This document shows, one piece after another, positions 1-7,263 of a stretch of DNA of 39,807 nucleotides; position 1 is the stretch's first letter; each line of letters begins with the position of its first letter. The position numbers were made by a program, and so were the translations under genes. The DNA is from Micavibrio sp. UBA5703 (GTDB lineage: Bacteria; Pseudomonadota; Alphaproteobacteria; Micavibrionales; Micavibrionaceae). A model generated the notes under the pieces. The model worked only from the letters and a program-made list of their open reading frames with translations, searched no databases and had not been told where the DNA came from. The DNA lies in contig DIHF01000049.1 in NCBI GenBank assembly GCA_002420015.1, positions 28,177-67,983 of the forward strand, written 5' to 3'.

Positions 1-30
1 AGGGGGGGGGGGAGAGGCGATACCCCGTCC

Positions 31-576
31 TTAGCGGGAGCCTTTTACCCGTTTCCAGAGGCTCTGGAAGCCGCCGGATGCGGTAGCCTGCGCGTTTTCG
101 TTCTCGGGGCGGAGTTTTTGCATTCTCTGCTCCATGATCTGCTGGCGGCGCGCCTTGGCTTTTTGCTCACGAATTCTGAGTTCCTCGCGGAGTTCTTCGG
201 CCTGTTTCTGGTTGTACTGGCTGGTGATGAGAACCTGCGTGGCCTGACGCTGCCACTGGTCGCGCTGCTCTTTCAGGTCGGCGATTTGTTCGTTGGCGGT
301 GTGGAGTTGCTCTTCGAGCATTCTGATTCGCATCTGCATGCGCTCGACCTCAAGCATAGCGGAGGCTTTTTGCAATTCACGTTCGACGGAAGCGGAGCTG
401 TCTTCGGTTTCGTTGGGAGAAAATCCGAAGGCGCGTTCGAGTTCGGATACGTCGATGACCCGGCGGCCATTCGCATCGAGTTCAAAGGAAATCTTGCCGC
501 TATTCATTGAGCGCTGGATCGTAGACTTGGACCTTCCGGTCAACTCGGCAGCTCGTTGTGCGCCTACTTTTGCCAT
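31..576 (-). CDS. Helix-turn-helix / coiled-coil DNA-binding protein
   Basis: A 181-residue protein whose specific role I do not recognise. The first ~50 residues look like a small excisionase/MerR-like winged helix-turn-helix: an alternation of A-A-E-L-T-G-R-S-K-S-T-I-Q-R and G-K-I-S-F, followed by a short wing and a V-S-E-L-E-R helix. Residues ~60-160 are a long, highly charged coiled coil rich in E, Q, R and K. The C-terminus is basic. I chose the ATG at 576 because GGGGGA lies about six bases upstream and because the HTH begins right there; a longer frame to 636 adds an unconvincing N-terminus. Such HTH-plus-coiled-coil proteins are often found on plasmids or as DNA-organising factors, but that is only a family resemblance. 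It lies on the same strand as the SapC gene, separated by about 95 bases. Confidence 0.75.
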   Translation of the reverse strand: MAKVGAQRAAELTGRSKSTIQRSMNSGKISFELDANGRRVIDVSELERAFGFSPNETEDSSASVERELQKASAMLEVERMQMRIRMLEEQLHTANEQIADLKEQRDQWQRQATQVLITSQYNQKQAEELREELRIREQKAKARRQQIMEQRMQKLRPENENAQATASGGFQSLWKRVKGSR

Positions 577-670
577 AGCATATCCCCCATGATCGTTCGA
601 TGATGATGGAACCTGAGTAGCACGGACACAGCGCAAGAATCAAGGCACCTTAGGAAATATCCACAGACGG

Positions 671-1459
671 TTACGCGGCTTCCTTGGCCAGGCGGTCGTT
701 GAGCAGCTTGGTCAGGCGTTGCCATTGCGCGCCGGAGAACAGATGCGCGTAGATGAACGGTAGCCATCCTTTTTTATGCCATTCAAGGATTTCCTTGTCG
801 GGCAGGGCAGCCAGTTTTTTCTCATCGACGATCTTGAATCCGGAGAAATTAATGCGCTTGCCGCCGGAAACGTTAACCTGTGCTTCGCGGTCGACCAGCA
901 GGCCACTTTTCACGAGAGCCTTGCTGAACTCGACGGTTTGCTGCGCTGCGGCGTGGTAGGACTTGCAGAACTCAAGCGCGTTCTTCGACAGCTCGGTCGG
1001 TTTCCCGTCCTTGTCGAAGAATGGCTGGTCGCCCTTCTTGCCGACGACTTCATCGTCCATGTCGATGCAAAGAGTGAGCTGGTCGCTATTGGGCATTTCC
1101 GAGAAAATAAACGGATAGCGGCGGATATAGGCGGGGATATAGGCATCGGGTTCCCATTCCTTCGCGCCCCTCAGGAACAGGTTTTCATTGTCGCGCAGGC
1201 CAAGGATCGCCACCGGCGTTGCATTGCCGTCCGGCGAAAAGGCGATCGGGTAGAAATGGCAGACCTGCGGCATTTCGATCAGGTTGACCGGAATGGCGTT
1301 GACGCCCTCGGTGAAGCCGAAGCCGAAATTTTTCTTCAGGGAAAGATCGGCATGCGCCTTGGCATCCAGCGGTGCGGGCTTTTTGTAGAAAAGCGGAAGC
1401 GGGGAAGCTGCATCGTTGCCGTTGCCATTTGCCTGTTTTTTGTCGTCTTTCTTAGCCAT
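671..1459 (-). CDS. sapC: SapC family protein
   Basis: A 262-residue protein resembling the SapC family, named after a Caulobacter gene linked to the S-layer; the biochemical function is unknown. The family pattern is visible: an N-terminal segment after a low-complexity K/N-rich leader, the F-Y-P-I-A-F-S stretch, then N-L-F-L, Y-I-P-A-Y-I-R-R-Y-P-F and a run of aspartates (I-D-M-D-D-E), with a C-terminal L-F-S-G-A-Q-W-Q-R-L segment typical of these proteins. The ATG at 1459 has an AGGAAA Shine-Dalgarno about six bases upstream; a reading to 1699 would overlap the ugd leader and is unlikely. It diverges from ugd across a 230-base region that holds A/T-rich promoter-like sequence and hairpins. 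There is no signal peptide at the chosen start. Confidence 0.85.
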   Translation of the reverse strand: MAKKDDKKQANGNGNDAASPLPLFYKKPAPLDAKAHADLSLKKNFGFGFTEGVNAIPVNLIEMPQVCHFYPIAFSPDGNATPVAILGLRDNENLFLRGAKEWEPDAYIPAYIRRYPFIFSEMPNSDQLTLCIDMDDEVVGKKGDQPFFDKDGKPTELSKNALEFCKSYHAAAQQTVEFSKALVKSGLLVDREAQVNVSGGKRINFSGFKIVDEKKLAALPDKEILEWHKKGWLPFIYAHLFSGAQWQRLTKLLNDRLAKEAA

Positions 1460-1613
1460 GATCTTTCCTTTGCGCTTTACTTGAGGGTATTCCCAGTTCC
1501 CGGAGTTAACCAAATTTTCCCTGTAGTTGCAATGGTTTTCCCGTGGGGCCGGAGAGGGAGGCAGGGATAATATAATAATATATGGAAATATATTAATATC
1601 TTGTATAAATATA

Positions 1614-1648
1614 TTGCGCCAGGGGGGCGCAAGGGATAGTGTCCCCCC
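1614..1648 (+). promoter_or_regulatory. Overlapping hairpins in the ugd leader
   Basis: Upstream of ugd, after an A/T-rich stretch (about 1568-1613), TTGCGCC (1614-1620) pairs perfectly with GGCGCAA (1626-1632) around a five-base loop. The G-run 1622-1627 can instead pair with the C-run 1643-1648, and GGGA (1633-1636) with TCCC (1642-1645). The first and second stems share bases, so they are mutually exclusive. No poly-U run follows, so this is not an obvious terminator. It may be a leader regulatory structure or just a protein-binding site. Confidence 0.4.
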
Positions 1649-1691
1649 GGATGGCGATGGTTTTACCCCTGATTTATAAGGAGTTTTCGCA

Positions 1692-3041
1692 ATGCGCATA
1701 GGAGTGGTCGGTACCGGCTATGTCGGGTTGGTTTCTGGTACGTGTTTCGCCGAATTCGGCATCGAGGTCGTTTGCGTCGACAAGGACAAGAACAAGATCG
1801 CGCGTCTAAAGAAGGGCGAAATTCCCATTTACGAGCCGGGGCTTGAGGATCTGGTCGCCAAGCAGGTCGAGGCCGGGCGGCTGTCGTTTACCACCGATCT
1901 GGCAGAAGGCGTCAAAGGATCGGCAGCCGTATTTATCGCTGTCGGCACGCCGCCGGGCGAAGACGGGCAGGCCGATCTGACTTATGTTCGCGCTGCGGCC
2001 CGCGAGATCGCCGGGCATTTGAGCGGCTATACCGTCATCGTGACAAAATCCACCGTTCCGGTCGGCACGGCCCGCGAAGTCGAGCGCATCATCCGCGAGG
2101 AAAACCCGAGCGCCCAATTCGATGTCTGCTCGAACCCCGAATTTTTGCGCGAAGGCGCGGCGATCAACGACTTCATGCGCCCGGACCGCATCGTCATCGG
2201 CACCGAAAGCGAGAAGGCGGCCGAGGTCATGAAGGCTTTGTACCGTCCGCTTTACATCAACGAAACGCCGATGGTGATTACGACGCCCGAAACGTCGGAG
2301 ACCATTAAATATGCGGGTAACGCTTTTCTGGCGACCAAGATCACGTTCATTAACGAGATCGCCAATCTGTGCGAAAAGACCGGCGCAAACGTGCAGGACG
2401 TTGCACGCGGCATCGGGCTGGATGGGCGCATCGGCAAGAAGTTTCTTCATGCCGGGCCGGGCTATGGCGGCTCGTGCTTTCCCAAGGATACGCTGGCGCT
2501 GACCCAGATCGGGCAGAAATACGGCGCGCCGCAAAATATTGTGGAAACAGTTGTATGGGTGAACGCCGAGCGCCAGAAGTCGATGGCGCTGCGCATCATC
2601 AAAGCCTGCGGCGGCGATGTGGAGGGCAAGCGCATCGGCATTCTGGGCGTTGCCTTCAAACCCAATACGGATGACGTGCGCGAAGCGCCGAGTTTGGAAA
2701 TCATCCCCTTGTTGCAGGAAGAAGGGGCGAGCATCGCGGCCTTTGACCCGGCGGCGATGGAAGAAGCGGAAAAGCATCTTGAGAATGTTCAGTGGTGCCA
2801 GGACCCCTACGAGGTGGCAGAAGGCGCGGATGCGTTGGTTATCATCACGGAGTGGAACGAGTTCCGGGCGCTCAGCCTTGAAAAACTGGGCAGCATCATG
2901 AAAACGAAAACCCTTGTGGATTTGCGCAATATCTACAAACCCTCCGATATGAAAGGTACGGGCTTTCAGTATATATCTATCGGCAGACCCGAATTGCGGC
3001 CTGACGGCAAGCCCGTGTTGAGGGCCGTTTCGGGGAGTTAG
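1692..3041 (+). CDS. ugd: UDP-glucose 6-dehydrogenase
   Basis: Oxidises UDP-glucose to UDP-glucuronate with two NAD+ in the cytoplasm, supplying uronic acid for surface polysaccharide. The 449 residues match the usual family length. The N-terminal Rossmann motif G-x-G-Y-V-G-L is at residues ~7-13, the S-K-S-T-V-P-V-G-T and S-N-P-E-F-L-R-E-G signatures follow, and the catalytic cysteine lies in G-G-S-C-F-P-K-D (Cys262). The C-terminal UDP-binding domain has G-V-A-F-K-P-N-T-D-D-x-R. The ATG at 1692 has an AAGGAG Shine-Dalgarno eight bases upstream. It is followed after 8 bases by cysD, so it probably heads an operon running into the sulfate-activation genes. With the polysaccharide locus a few kilobases downstream, a role in exopolysaccharide precursor supply is likely. 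Orthologues are also called rkpK or tuaD. Confidence 0.97.
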   Translation: MRIGVVGTGYVGLVSGTCFAEFGIEVVCVDKDKNKIARLKKGEIPIYEPGLEDLVAKQVEAGRLSFTTDLAEGVKGSAAVFIAVGTPPGEDGQADLTYVRAAAREIAGHLSGYTVIVTKSTVPVGTAREVERIIREENPSAQFDVCSNPEFLREGAAINDFMRPDRIVIGTESEKAAEVMKALYRPLYINETPMVITTPETSETIKYAGNAFLATKITFINEIANLCEKTGANVQDVARGIGLDGRIGKKFLHAGPGYGGSCFPKDTLALTQIGQKYGAPQNIVETVVWVNAERQKSMALRIIKACGGDVEGKRIGILGVAFKPNTDDVREAPSLEIIPLLQEEGASIAAFDPAAMEEAEKHLENVQWCQDPYEVAEGADALVIITEWNEFRALSLEKLGSIMKTKTLVDLRNIYKPSDMKGTGFQYISIGRPELRPDGKPVLRAVSGS

Positions 3042-3049
3042 GAATAGTC

Positions 3050-3865
3050 ATGCACGATTATCTCGACGAGCTTGAAAGCAAGAGCATCTATATCATCCGG
3101 GAGGCTTACAACAGGCTCCACCCGATGGCGATGCTGTGGTCGATCGGCAAGGATTCCACGGCGATGCTGTGGCTGGTACGGAAGGCCTTTTTCGGGCGCG
3201 TGCCGTTTCCGGTGGTGCTGCTCGACACCGGGATGGAGATGCAGGAGGTTTACGATTTCCGCGACCGCCTGATCAAGGAATGGAATCTTGATTGCATCAA
3301 CCATATGTGCCCGCCGGAAGAGGAAATGGATAAGACGCTCCCGCCCGCCACGCGCAGCGCCATGAGAAAGACCGAAGGGCTTAAAACGCTTTTGGCGGAA
3401 AAAGATTACAAGGGCATCGTGTGCGGTATTCGCCGCGACGAGCAGGGATTGCGCGCCAAGGAGCGCGTCTTTTCGCCGCGTTCGATGGACGGGGCCTGGG
3501 ACTTCAAGGACCAGCCGCCCGAATTCTGGGACCAGTACAAAACCGAATTCCCGGAAGGCTGCCATCTGCGCATCCATCCGATCCTGCACTGGACGGAAGT
3601 TGATATCTGGCGTTACATCCAGCGCGAAAAAATCCCGAGTTGCGATCTGTATTTTGCGCGCAAGGACGAAAAAACCGGCAAGATGATGCGGTATCGCTCG
3701 CTGGGGGAAAAGAATATTACGTTCCCGGTGGAGAGCGCGGCTTCGAATATCGAGGAAATCATTCACGAGCTGGAAACGACGAACACGTCCGAACGTGCTG
3801 GTCGCAGCATGGATAAGGAGACGGAGGACAGTTTCGAGAAACTTCGCGCCAGAGGATACATGTAA
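3050..3865 (+). CDS. cysD: Sulfate adenylyltransferase subunit 2 (CysD/NodP)
   Basis: Small subunit of ATP sulfurylase, which makes adenosine 5'-phosphosulfate from ATP and sulfate. The PP-loop is S-I-G-K-D-S at residues 31-36. The C-terminal part has the CysD-type A-V-E-S-like segment (P-V-E-S-A-A-S-N-I-E-E-I-I) and the T-S-E-R-x-G-R motif near residues 245-252, which separates it from PAPS reductase (CysH). At 271 residues it is shorter than the ~300 of E. coli CysD, and the segment after the PP-loop (L-L-D-T-G-M-E-M-Q-E-V) departs from the common D-T-T-W-K-F-x-x-M, so this is a divergent form. It sits 8 bases after ugd; its partner CysN-CysC follows after the repeat and the GNAT gene. Confidence 0.9.
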   Translation: MHDYLDELESKSIYIIREAYNRLHPMAMLWSIGKDSTAMLWLVRKAFFGRVPFPVVLLDTGMEMQEVYDFRDRLIKEWNLDCINHMCPPEEEMDKTLPPATRSAMRKTEGLKTLLAEKDYKGIVCGIRRDEQGLRAKERVFSPRSMDGAWDFKDQPPEFWDQYKTEFPEGCHLRIHPILHWTEVDIWRYIQREKIPSCDLYFARKDEKTGKMMRYRSLGEKNITFPVESAASNIEEIIHELETTNTSERAGRSMDKETEDSFEKLRARGYM

Positions 3866-3871
3866 ATAAAC

Positions 3872-3959
3872 CGTCATTGCGAGGCCGTCAGGCCGAAGCA
3901 ATCCAGAGAGGCAAGAAATTTTTGGATTGCTTCGTCAGCTTCGCTTCCTCGCAATGACG
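3872..3959. repeat. Palindromic interspersed repeat (CGTCATTGCGAGG type)
   Basis: An 88-base imperfect palindrome between cysD and the GNAT gene. The outer arms CGTCATTGCGAGG (3872-3884) and CCTCGCAATGACG (3947-3959) are perfect complements. The inner arms GAAGCAATCCA (3895-3905) and TGGATTGCTTC (3923-3933) are also perfect complements. It begins six bases after the cysD stop codon. Similar palindromes with these ends are widely dispersed in alphaproteobacterial genomes. The second repeat in this window, at 33827-33932, shares the CGTCAT...ATGACG ends. Transcribed, it would form a long hairpin that could stabilise or attenuate the cysD mRNA. Confidence 0.85.
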
Positions 3960-3967
3960 AAAGGGAA

Positions 3968-4029
3968 TTAAACCGCAGAGGCGCAGAGAACGCGGAGTTT
4001 TGAACGCGAAGAATCGAAGATACGAAGAA
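3968..4029. repeat. Degenerate ~9-base tandem-like repeat tract
   Basis: Directly after the palindrome there is a purine-rich tract with a repeating GCAGAG / CGCAGAG / CGCGGAG theme. It then becomes CGCGAAGAA, TCGAAGATA, CGAAGAAC in roughly nine-base steps up to the GNAT start codon. It has no coding potential that I can support. The last units supply a GAAGA-type Shine-Dalgarno for the GNAT gene. Confidence 0.5.
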
Positions 4030-4030
4030 C

Positions 4031-4480
4031 ATGCACGAGTTAAAAAGTCCGGTAACGGGAGATGAATGGGAGAAATACCACGGGATCAGGCGCGTTTCTT
4101 TGTTTGAAGAAAGAGGGCGTGGTGAAGTTTATAACGACAAGCATCCTGATGATAAAAAGGAAGGAAATTATCCCTTTGTGTTTCTTCACGATGGAAAAAT
4201 AATAGGGTCCATTAGAATTGACATTTTAAATCGTCGGGATGCGGCAACAAGGCTGGTGTCTATAAAAAAGAGTGAAAGAGGCAAAGGGCATGGTACAGAA
4301 ATGCTGAGGCAGGCCGAAGCATTCATAAAGGAAAAGGACCGTACCAGAGTTGTTGTCAATGCGGCACCGGAAGCCGTAGAGTTTTACAGGCGCAAAGGAT
4401 ATTCCGAAGAAATATGGGATGCAGAAGAATTAAAACAACCGGGTGCGCAGGATTGTATTCAAATGACCAAGAAGATTTAA
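4031..4480 (+). CDS. GNAT family N-acetyltransferase
   Basis: A 149-residue single-domain GNAT protein; the substrate is unknown. The acetyl-CoA binding segment is visible at residues ~75-90 as V-S-I-K-K-S-E-R-G-K-G-H-G-T-E-M-L (the R-G-x-G-x-G/A type pyrophosphate loop). It is followed by the F-I-K-E-K helix and a C-terminal N-A-A-P-E-A-V-E-F-Y-R-R-K-G-Y strand-helix typical of the fold. The gene is noticeably richer in A and T than cysD and cysN on either side and sits between them behind a palindromic repeat. It therefore looks like a later insertion into a cysD-cysN operon. Its stop codon is two bases before the cysN start, so it is probably co-transcribed and may be translationally coupled. 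Confidence 0.88.
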   Translation: MHELKSPVTGDEWEKYHGIRRVSLFEERGRGEVYNDKHPDDKKEGNYPFVFLHDGKIIGSIRIDILNRRDAATRLVSIKKSERGKGHGTEMLRQAEAFIKEKDRTRVVVNAAPEAVEFYRRKGYSEEIWDAEELKQPGAQDCIQMTKKI

Positions 4481-4482
4481 AA

Positions 4483-6429
4483 ATGACAAATAAAAACAAC
4501 AAAGAAAAACTCAAAAAGCAAGGTGCGGGGACGCAACTCCGCGTGGTGATTGTCGGGCATGTGGATCACGGCAAAAGCACGCTGATCGGGCGGTTGCTGT
4601 ATGATACGGATTCATTGCCCGAGGGGAAATACGAGGAATTGCAGGCGATCTGCAAGCGGCGCGGCACGGATGCGCTGGAGTGGTCGTTTGTGCTGGATGC
4701 GTTTCAGGCGGAGCGCGATCAGGCGATCACCATCGACACCACGCAGATATGGTTTTCAACCGCGCAGCGCGATTACGTGATTATCGACGCACCGGGCCAC
4801 CGCGAGTTTTTAAAGAACATGGTTTCGGGCGCGGCCGCCGCCGATGCGGCCATTTTGGTGGTGGACGCGACCGAAGGCGTGCGCGAACAGACGAAGCGTC
4901 ATGCCTATATTTTGCATCTTTTGGGGATGCGCCAGATCGCCGTCGTCGTCAACAAGATGGACGTGGCCGGGCACGATCCGGAAGTGTTTGAATCGGTTTC
5001 GCGGCAGGTCAACGAATATCTGGATTCAATCGGCCTGTCGGCCATGCATATCGTGCCGATTTCCGCCCGTAATGGTGACATGATCGCGGGCCGTGACGAG
5101 CATATGGACTGGTACAAGGGCAAAACGCTGATCGAGGTTCTGGATAGTTTCGAGCTGTCCAGCCCGCCGATTGCGCGCCCCTTGCGCTTTCCGGTGCAGG
5201 ACGTTTACCGCTATAACGAGCGGCGCATCATTGTGGGCCGCGTTGAGACAGGCATTCTGCGCAAGGGCGACAGGCTGATGTTTTCGCCGGACAATGAGGA
5301 GGCCGAAGTTACATCTATCGAGGTCTGGCCGCAGGACGACGCGAAGGTCGAGGCGCGGGCCGGGGAATCCATCGGCATTACGCTGGATGAGCGGATTTTC
5401 GTCGAGCGCGGGCATATCGGCTCGCATGTCAAAAACCCGCCGATGCTCTCCAACGTGTTCCGCTCGAATATTTTCTGGCTGTCGCAAAAGCCTCTGAAGG
5501 TGGGCAATTCGTACAAGGTACGCTACGGCACGCACGAGGCGATGGTGACGGTGCAATCCATCGACAAGGTCATCGACACGAACGATCTGGGCGAGGTGGA
5601 AAAGGCCGGGGAAGTCGGCAAGAACGCGGTGGCGGAGATTACCCTGCGCGCGCGGGAATTGCTGCCTGTCGACCCCTATGGCGACAATGCACGCCTCGGG
5701 CGGCTGGTGATGTATGAGAATTACGACATCGCGGGCGGCGGCACGATCAGCATGGAAGGCTATCCGGATCAGCGCGCTTCGGCCAAGCCGAAATCGGAAA
5801 ATATTTATGCGGTGAATTATCTGGTCAACCGCGACATGCGCGCCGCGCGAAACGGGCATCATGGCGGCGTGTTCTGGTTTACGGGGTTGTCGGGCGCCGG
5901 GAAATCGACGCTGGCGATGGCGGTTGAAAAGGCGCTGTTTGAAAAGGGCTATCACACCTATGTACTGGACGGCGACAACGTGCGCCACGGGTTGAATGTG
6001 GATCTGGGCTTCTCGCCGGAAGACCGCGCGGAAAATATCCGCCGTGTGGGTGAAGTTGCCGCGCTGCAGGCGGATGCGGGCTTGATTGTGGTGAGCGCCT
6101 TTATCTCCCCCTACCGCGCCGACCGCGACAAGGCAAGGAAGGCGGCCCCGGCGCATTTCCATGAAATTTACGTCAGCGCCGATCTTGCGACCTGCGAAAA
6201 GCGCGACCCGAAGGGGCTGTATAAAAAGGCGCGGGCCGGGAAGATTGCCGAGTTCACCGGGATCGACAGCCCGTACGAAGCGCCGGAAAACCCCGAGCTG
6301 GTCGTCGACACCCAGGCCAATGACATCGAAACATGCGTGGAGCAGATTATCGGCTACGTCGAAAGCCAGGTGAAGCTCAAGGATACGGCGACTGTTGCCG
6401 CAAAGAGGGAAAAGGCTCTGGCGGTTTAA
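4483..6429 (+). CDS. cysNC: Bifunctional sulfate adenylyltransferase subunit 1 / APS kinase (CysN-CysC, NodQ-like)
   Basis: A 648-residue fusion. The N-terminal ~430 residues are the GTPase subunit of ATP sulfurylase: P-loop G-H-V-D-H-G-K-S-T at residues 25-33, the G3 motif D-A-P-G-H and the G4 motif N-K-M-D, then the EF-Tu-like beta-barrel domains. The C-terminal ~190 residues are APS kinase, with P-loop G-L-S-G-A-G-K-S-T at residues 468-476, then D-G-D-N-x-R-H-G-L-N and the F-I-S-P-Y-R-x-D-R motif. With CysD it makes APS and then PAPS in the cytoplasm. I chose the ATG at 4483, two bases after the GNAT stop, because upstream residues do not look like the family. The fused arrangement is the same as in rhizobial NodQ and many proteobacteria. 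Confidence 0.96.
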   Translation: MTNKNNKEKLKKQGAGTQLRVVIVGHVDHGKSTLIGRLLYDTDSLPEGKYEELQAICKRRGTDALEWSFVLDAFQAERDQAITIDTTQIWFSTAQRDYVIIDAPGHREFLKNMVSGAAAADAAILVVDATEGVREQTKRHAYILHLLGMRQIAVVVNKMDVAGHDPEVFESVSRQVNEYLDSIGLSAMHIVPISARNGDMIAGRDEHMDWYKGKTLIEVLDSFELSSPPIARPLRFPVQDVYRYNERRIIVGRVETGILRKGDRLMFSPDNEEAEVTSIEVWPQDDAKVEARAGESIGITLDERIFVERGHIGSHVKNPPMLSNVFRSNIFWLSQKPLKVGNSYKVRYGTHEAMVTVQSIDKVIDTNDLGEVEKAGEVGKNAVAEITLRARELLPVDPYGDNARLGRLVMYENYDIAGGGTISMEGYPDQRASAKPKSENIYAVNYLVNRDMRAARNGHHGGVFWFTGLSGAGKSTLAMAVEKALFEKGYHTYVLDGDNVRHGLNVDLGFSPEDRAENIRRVGEVAALQADAGLIVVSAFISPYRADRDKARKAAPAHFHEIYVSADLATCEKRDPKGLYKKARAGKIAEFTGIDSPYEAPENPELVVDTQANDIETCVEQIIGYVESQVKLKDTATVAAKREKALAV

Positions 6430-7254
6430 ATGTCCAAAATCCTCCAGCACCGCAAGGCGCTTTGCAATCAGGTCCGCCGCGTGGCAATCGGGGCGGGGGA
6501 GATTACGCTGAAATATTTCGACGAGCTGGGCTTTGAGGGCGCGGACGAAAAGGGCGACGGCTCGCCGGTAACGATTGCGGATCAAGAGGCGGAGGCCTAT
6601 ATCGAGAAGGCGCTGGCAGCTATCGCGCCCGAGGTACCGATGATCGGCGAGGAAGCCGTCGCGGCGGGGCGCATTCCGGATTTGTCATCGTCCGAATATT
6701 CATGGCGCGTCGATGCGCTGGACGGCACCAAGGAATTCATCCGCGGCGGCAGCGATTTTACGGTCAACATCGCGCTCATCCATAAGGGCGATCCGGTTCT
6801 GGGGGTGGTCTTTGCGCCCGAAAAAGGCGAGCTTTACGCCGGATACATCAACGACAACGGCGAAGGCGAGGCCGTCAAGTGGACCGAAGAAACCGATCAC
6901 GAAAAGGAAATCCATGTGCGCCGCCCGCCGAAAGCGGGCCTGACGATTGTCGCCAGCCGCAGCCACGGCAGCGCCGAAAAGCTGGAGAAATTCCTGTCGG
7001 GGTTCAAGATCGAAAAACTTTTCAAATGCGGCAGCTCGCTCAAAATCTGTGCGCTCGCGGCGGGTAAGGCCGATTTGTACCCGCGTTTCGGGCCGACCTG
7101 CGAATGGGATACGGCGGCGGCGGATGCGGTTTTGCGGGCCGCAGGAGGTCTGGTGACGGATACGGACGGCAAACCGCTGCGCTATGTCGGGGCCGATCCG
7201 AAATTCCTCAATCCAGAATTTATCGCGTGGTCTTCAAAGACGCCGGAATTATAA
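6430..7254 (+). CDS. cysQ: 3'(2'),5'-bisphosphate nucleotidase CysQ
   Basis: Hydrolyses 3'-phosphoadenosine 5'-phosphate, the by-product of PAPS-dependent sulfotransferases and PAPS reductase, to AMP. The 274 residues match the family. The inositol-monophosphatase superfamily metal-site motifs are present: I-G-E-E near residue 75, the signature D-A-L-D-G-T-K-E-F at residues 95-103, and C-E-W-D-T-A-A-A-D-A near residue 225. The ATG directly abuts the cysNC stop codon, so the two are translationally linked. This gives the module both PAPS synthesis and PAP removal. It converges with the tetR gene nine bases further on; I see no clear terminator between them. Confidence 0.93.
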   Translation: MSKILQHRKALCNQVRRVAIGAGEITLKYFDELGFEGADEKGDGSPVTIADQEAEAYIEKALAAIAPEVPMIGEEAVAAGRIPDLSSSEYSWRVDALDGTKEFIRGGSDFTVNIALIHKGDPVLGVVFAPEKGELYAGYINDNGEGEAVKWTEETDHEKEIHVRRPPKAGLTIVASRSHGSAEKLEKFLSGFKIEKLFKCGSSLKICALAAGKADLYPRFGPTCEWDTAAADAVLRAAGGLVTDTDGKPLRYVGADPKFLNPEFIAWSSKTPEL

Positions 7255-7263
7255 CCGCAATAT

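Noticed and set aside
2..12. Run of G at the left edge
   Set aside because: Low-complexity homopolymer at an end; it could be an assembly or sequencing artefact, so no function is claimed.
1806..2777. A 323-codon open frame on the minus strand
   Set aside because: Antisense to ugd; composition reflects the complementary strand of a G+C-rich gene.
3050..3865. cysD as PAPS reductase (CysH)
   Set aside because: Although shortened and divergent, the T-S-E-R-x-G-R and V-E-S-A segments and the adjacent CysN partner point to CysD.
5026..6585. A 519-codon open frame on the minus strand
   Set aside because: It lies entirely opposite the cysN-cysC fusion and cysQ start, which have strong motifs; the protein has no recognisable domain and an Arg/His-rich antisense-type composition.
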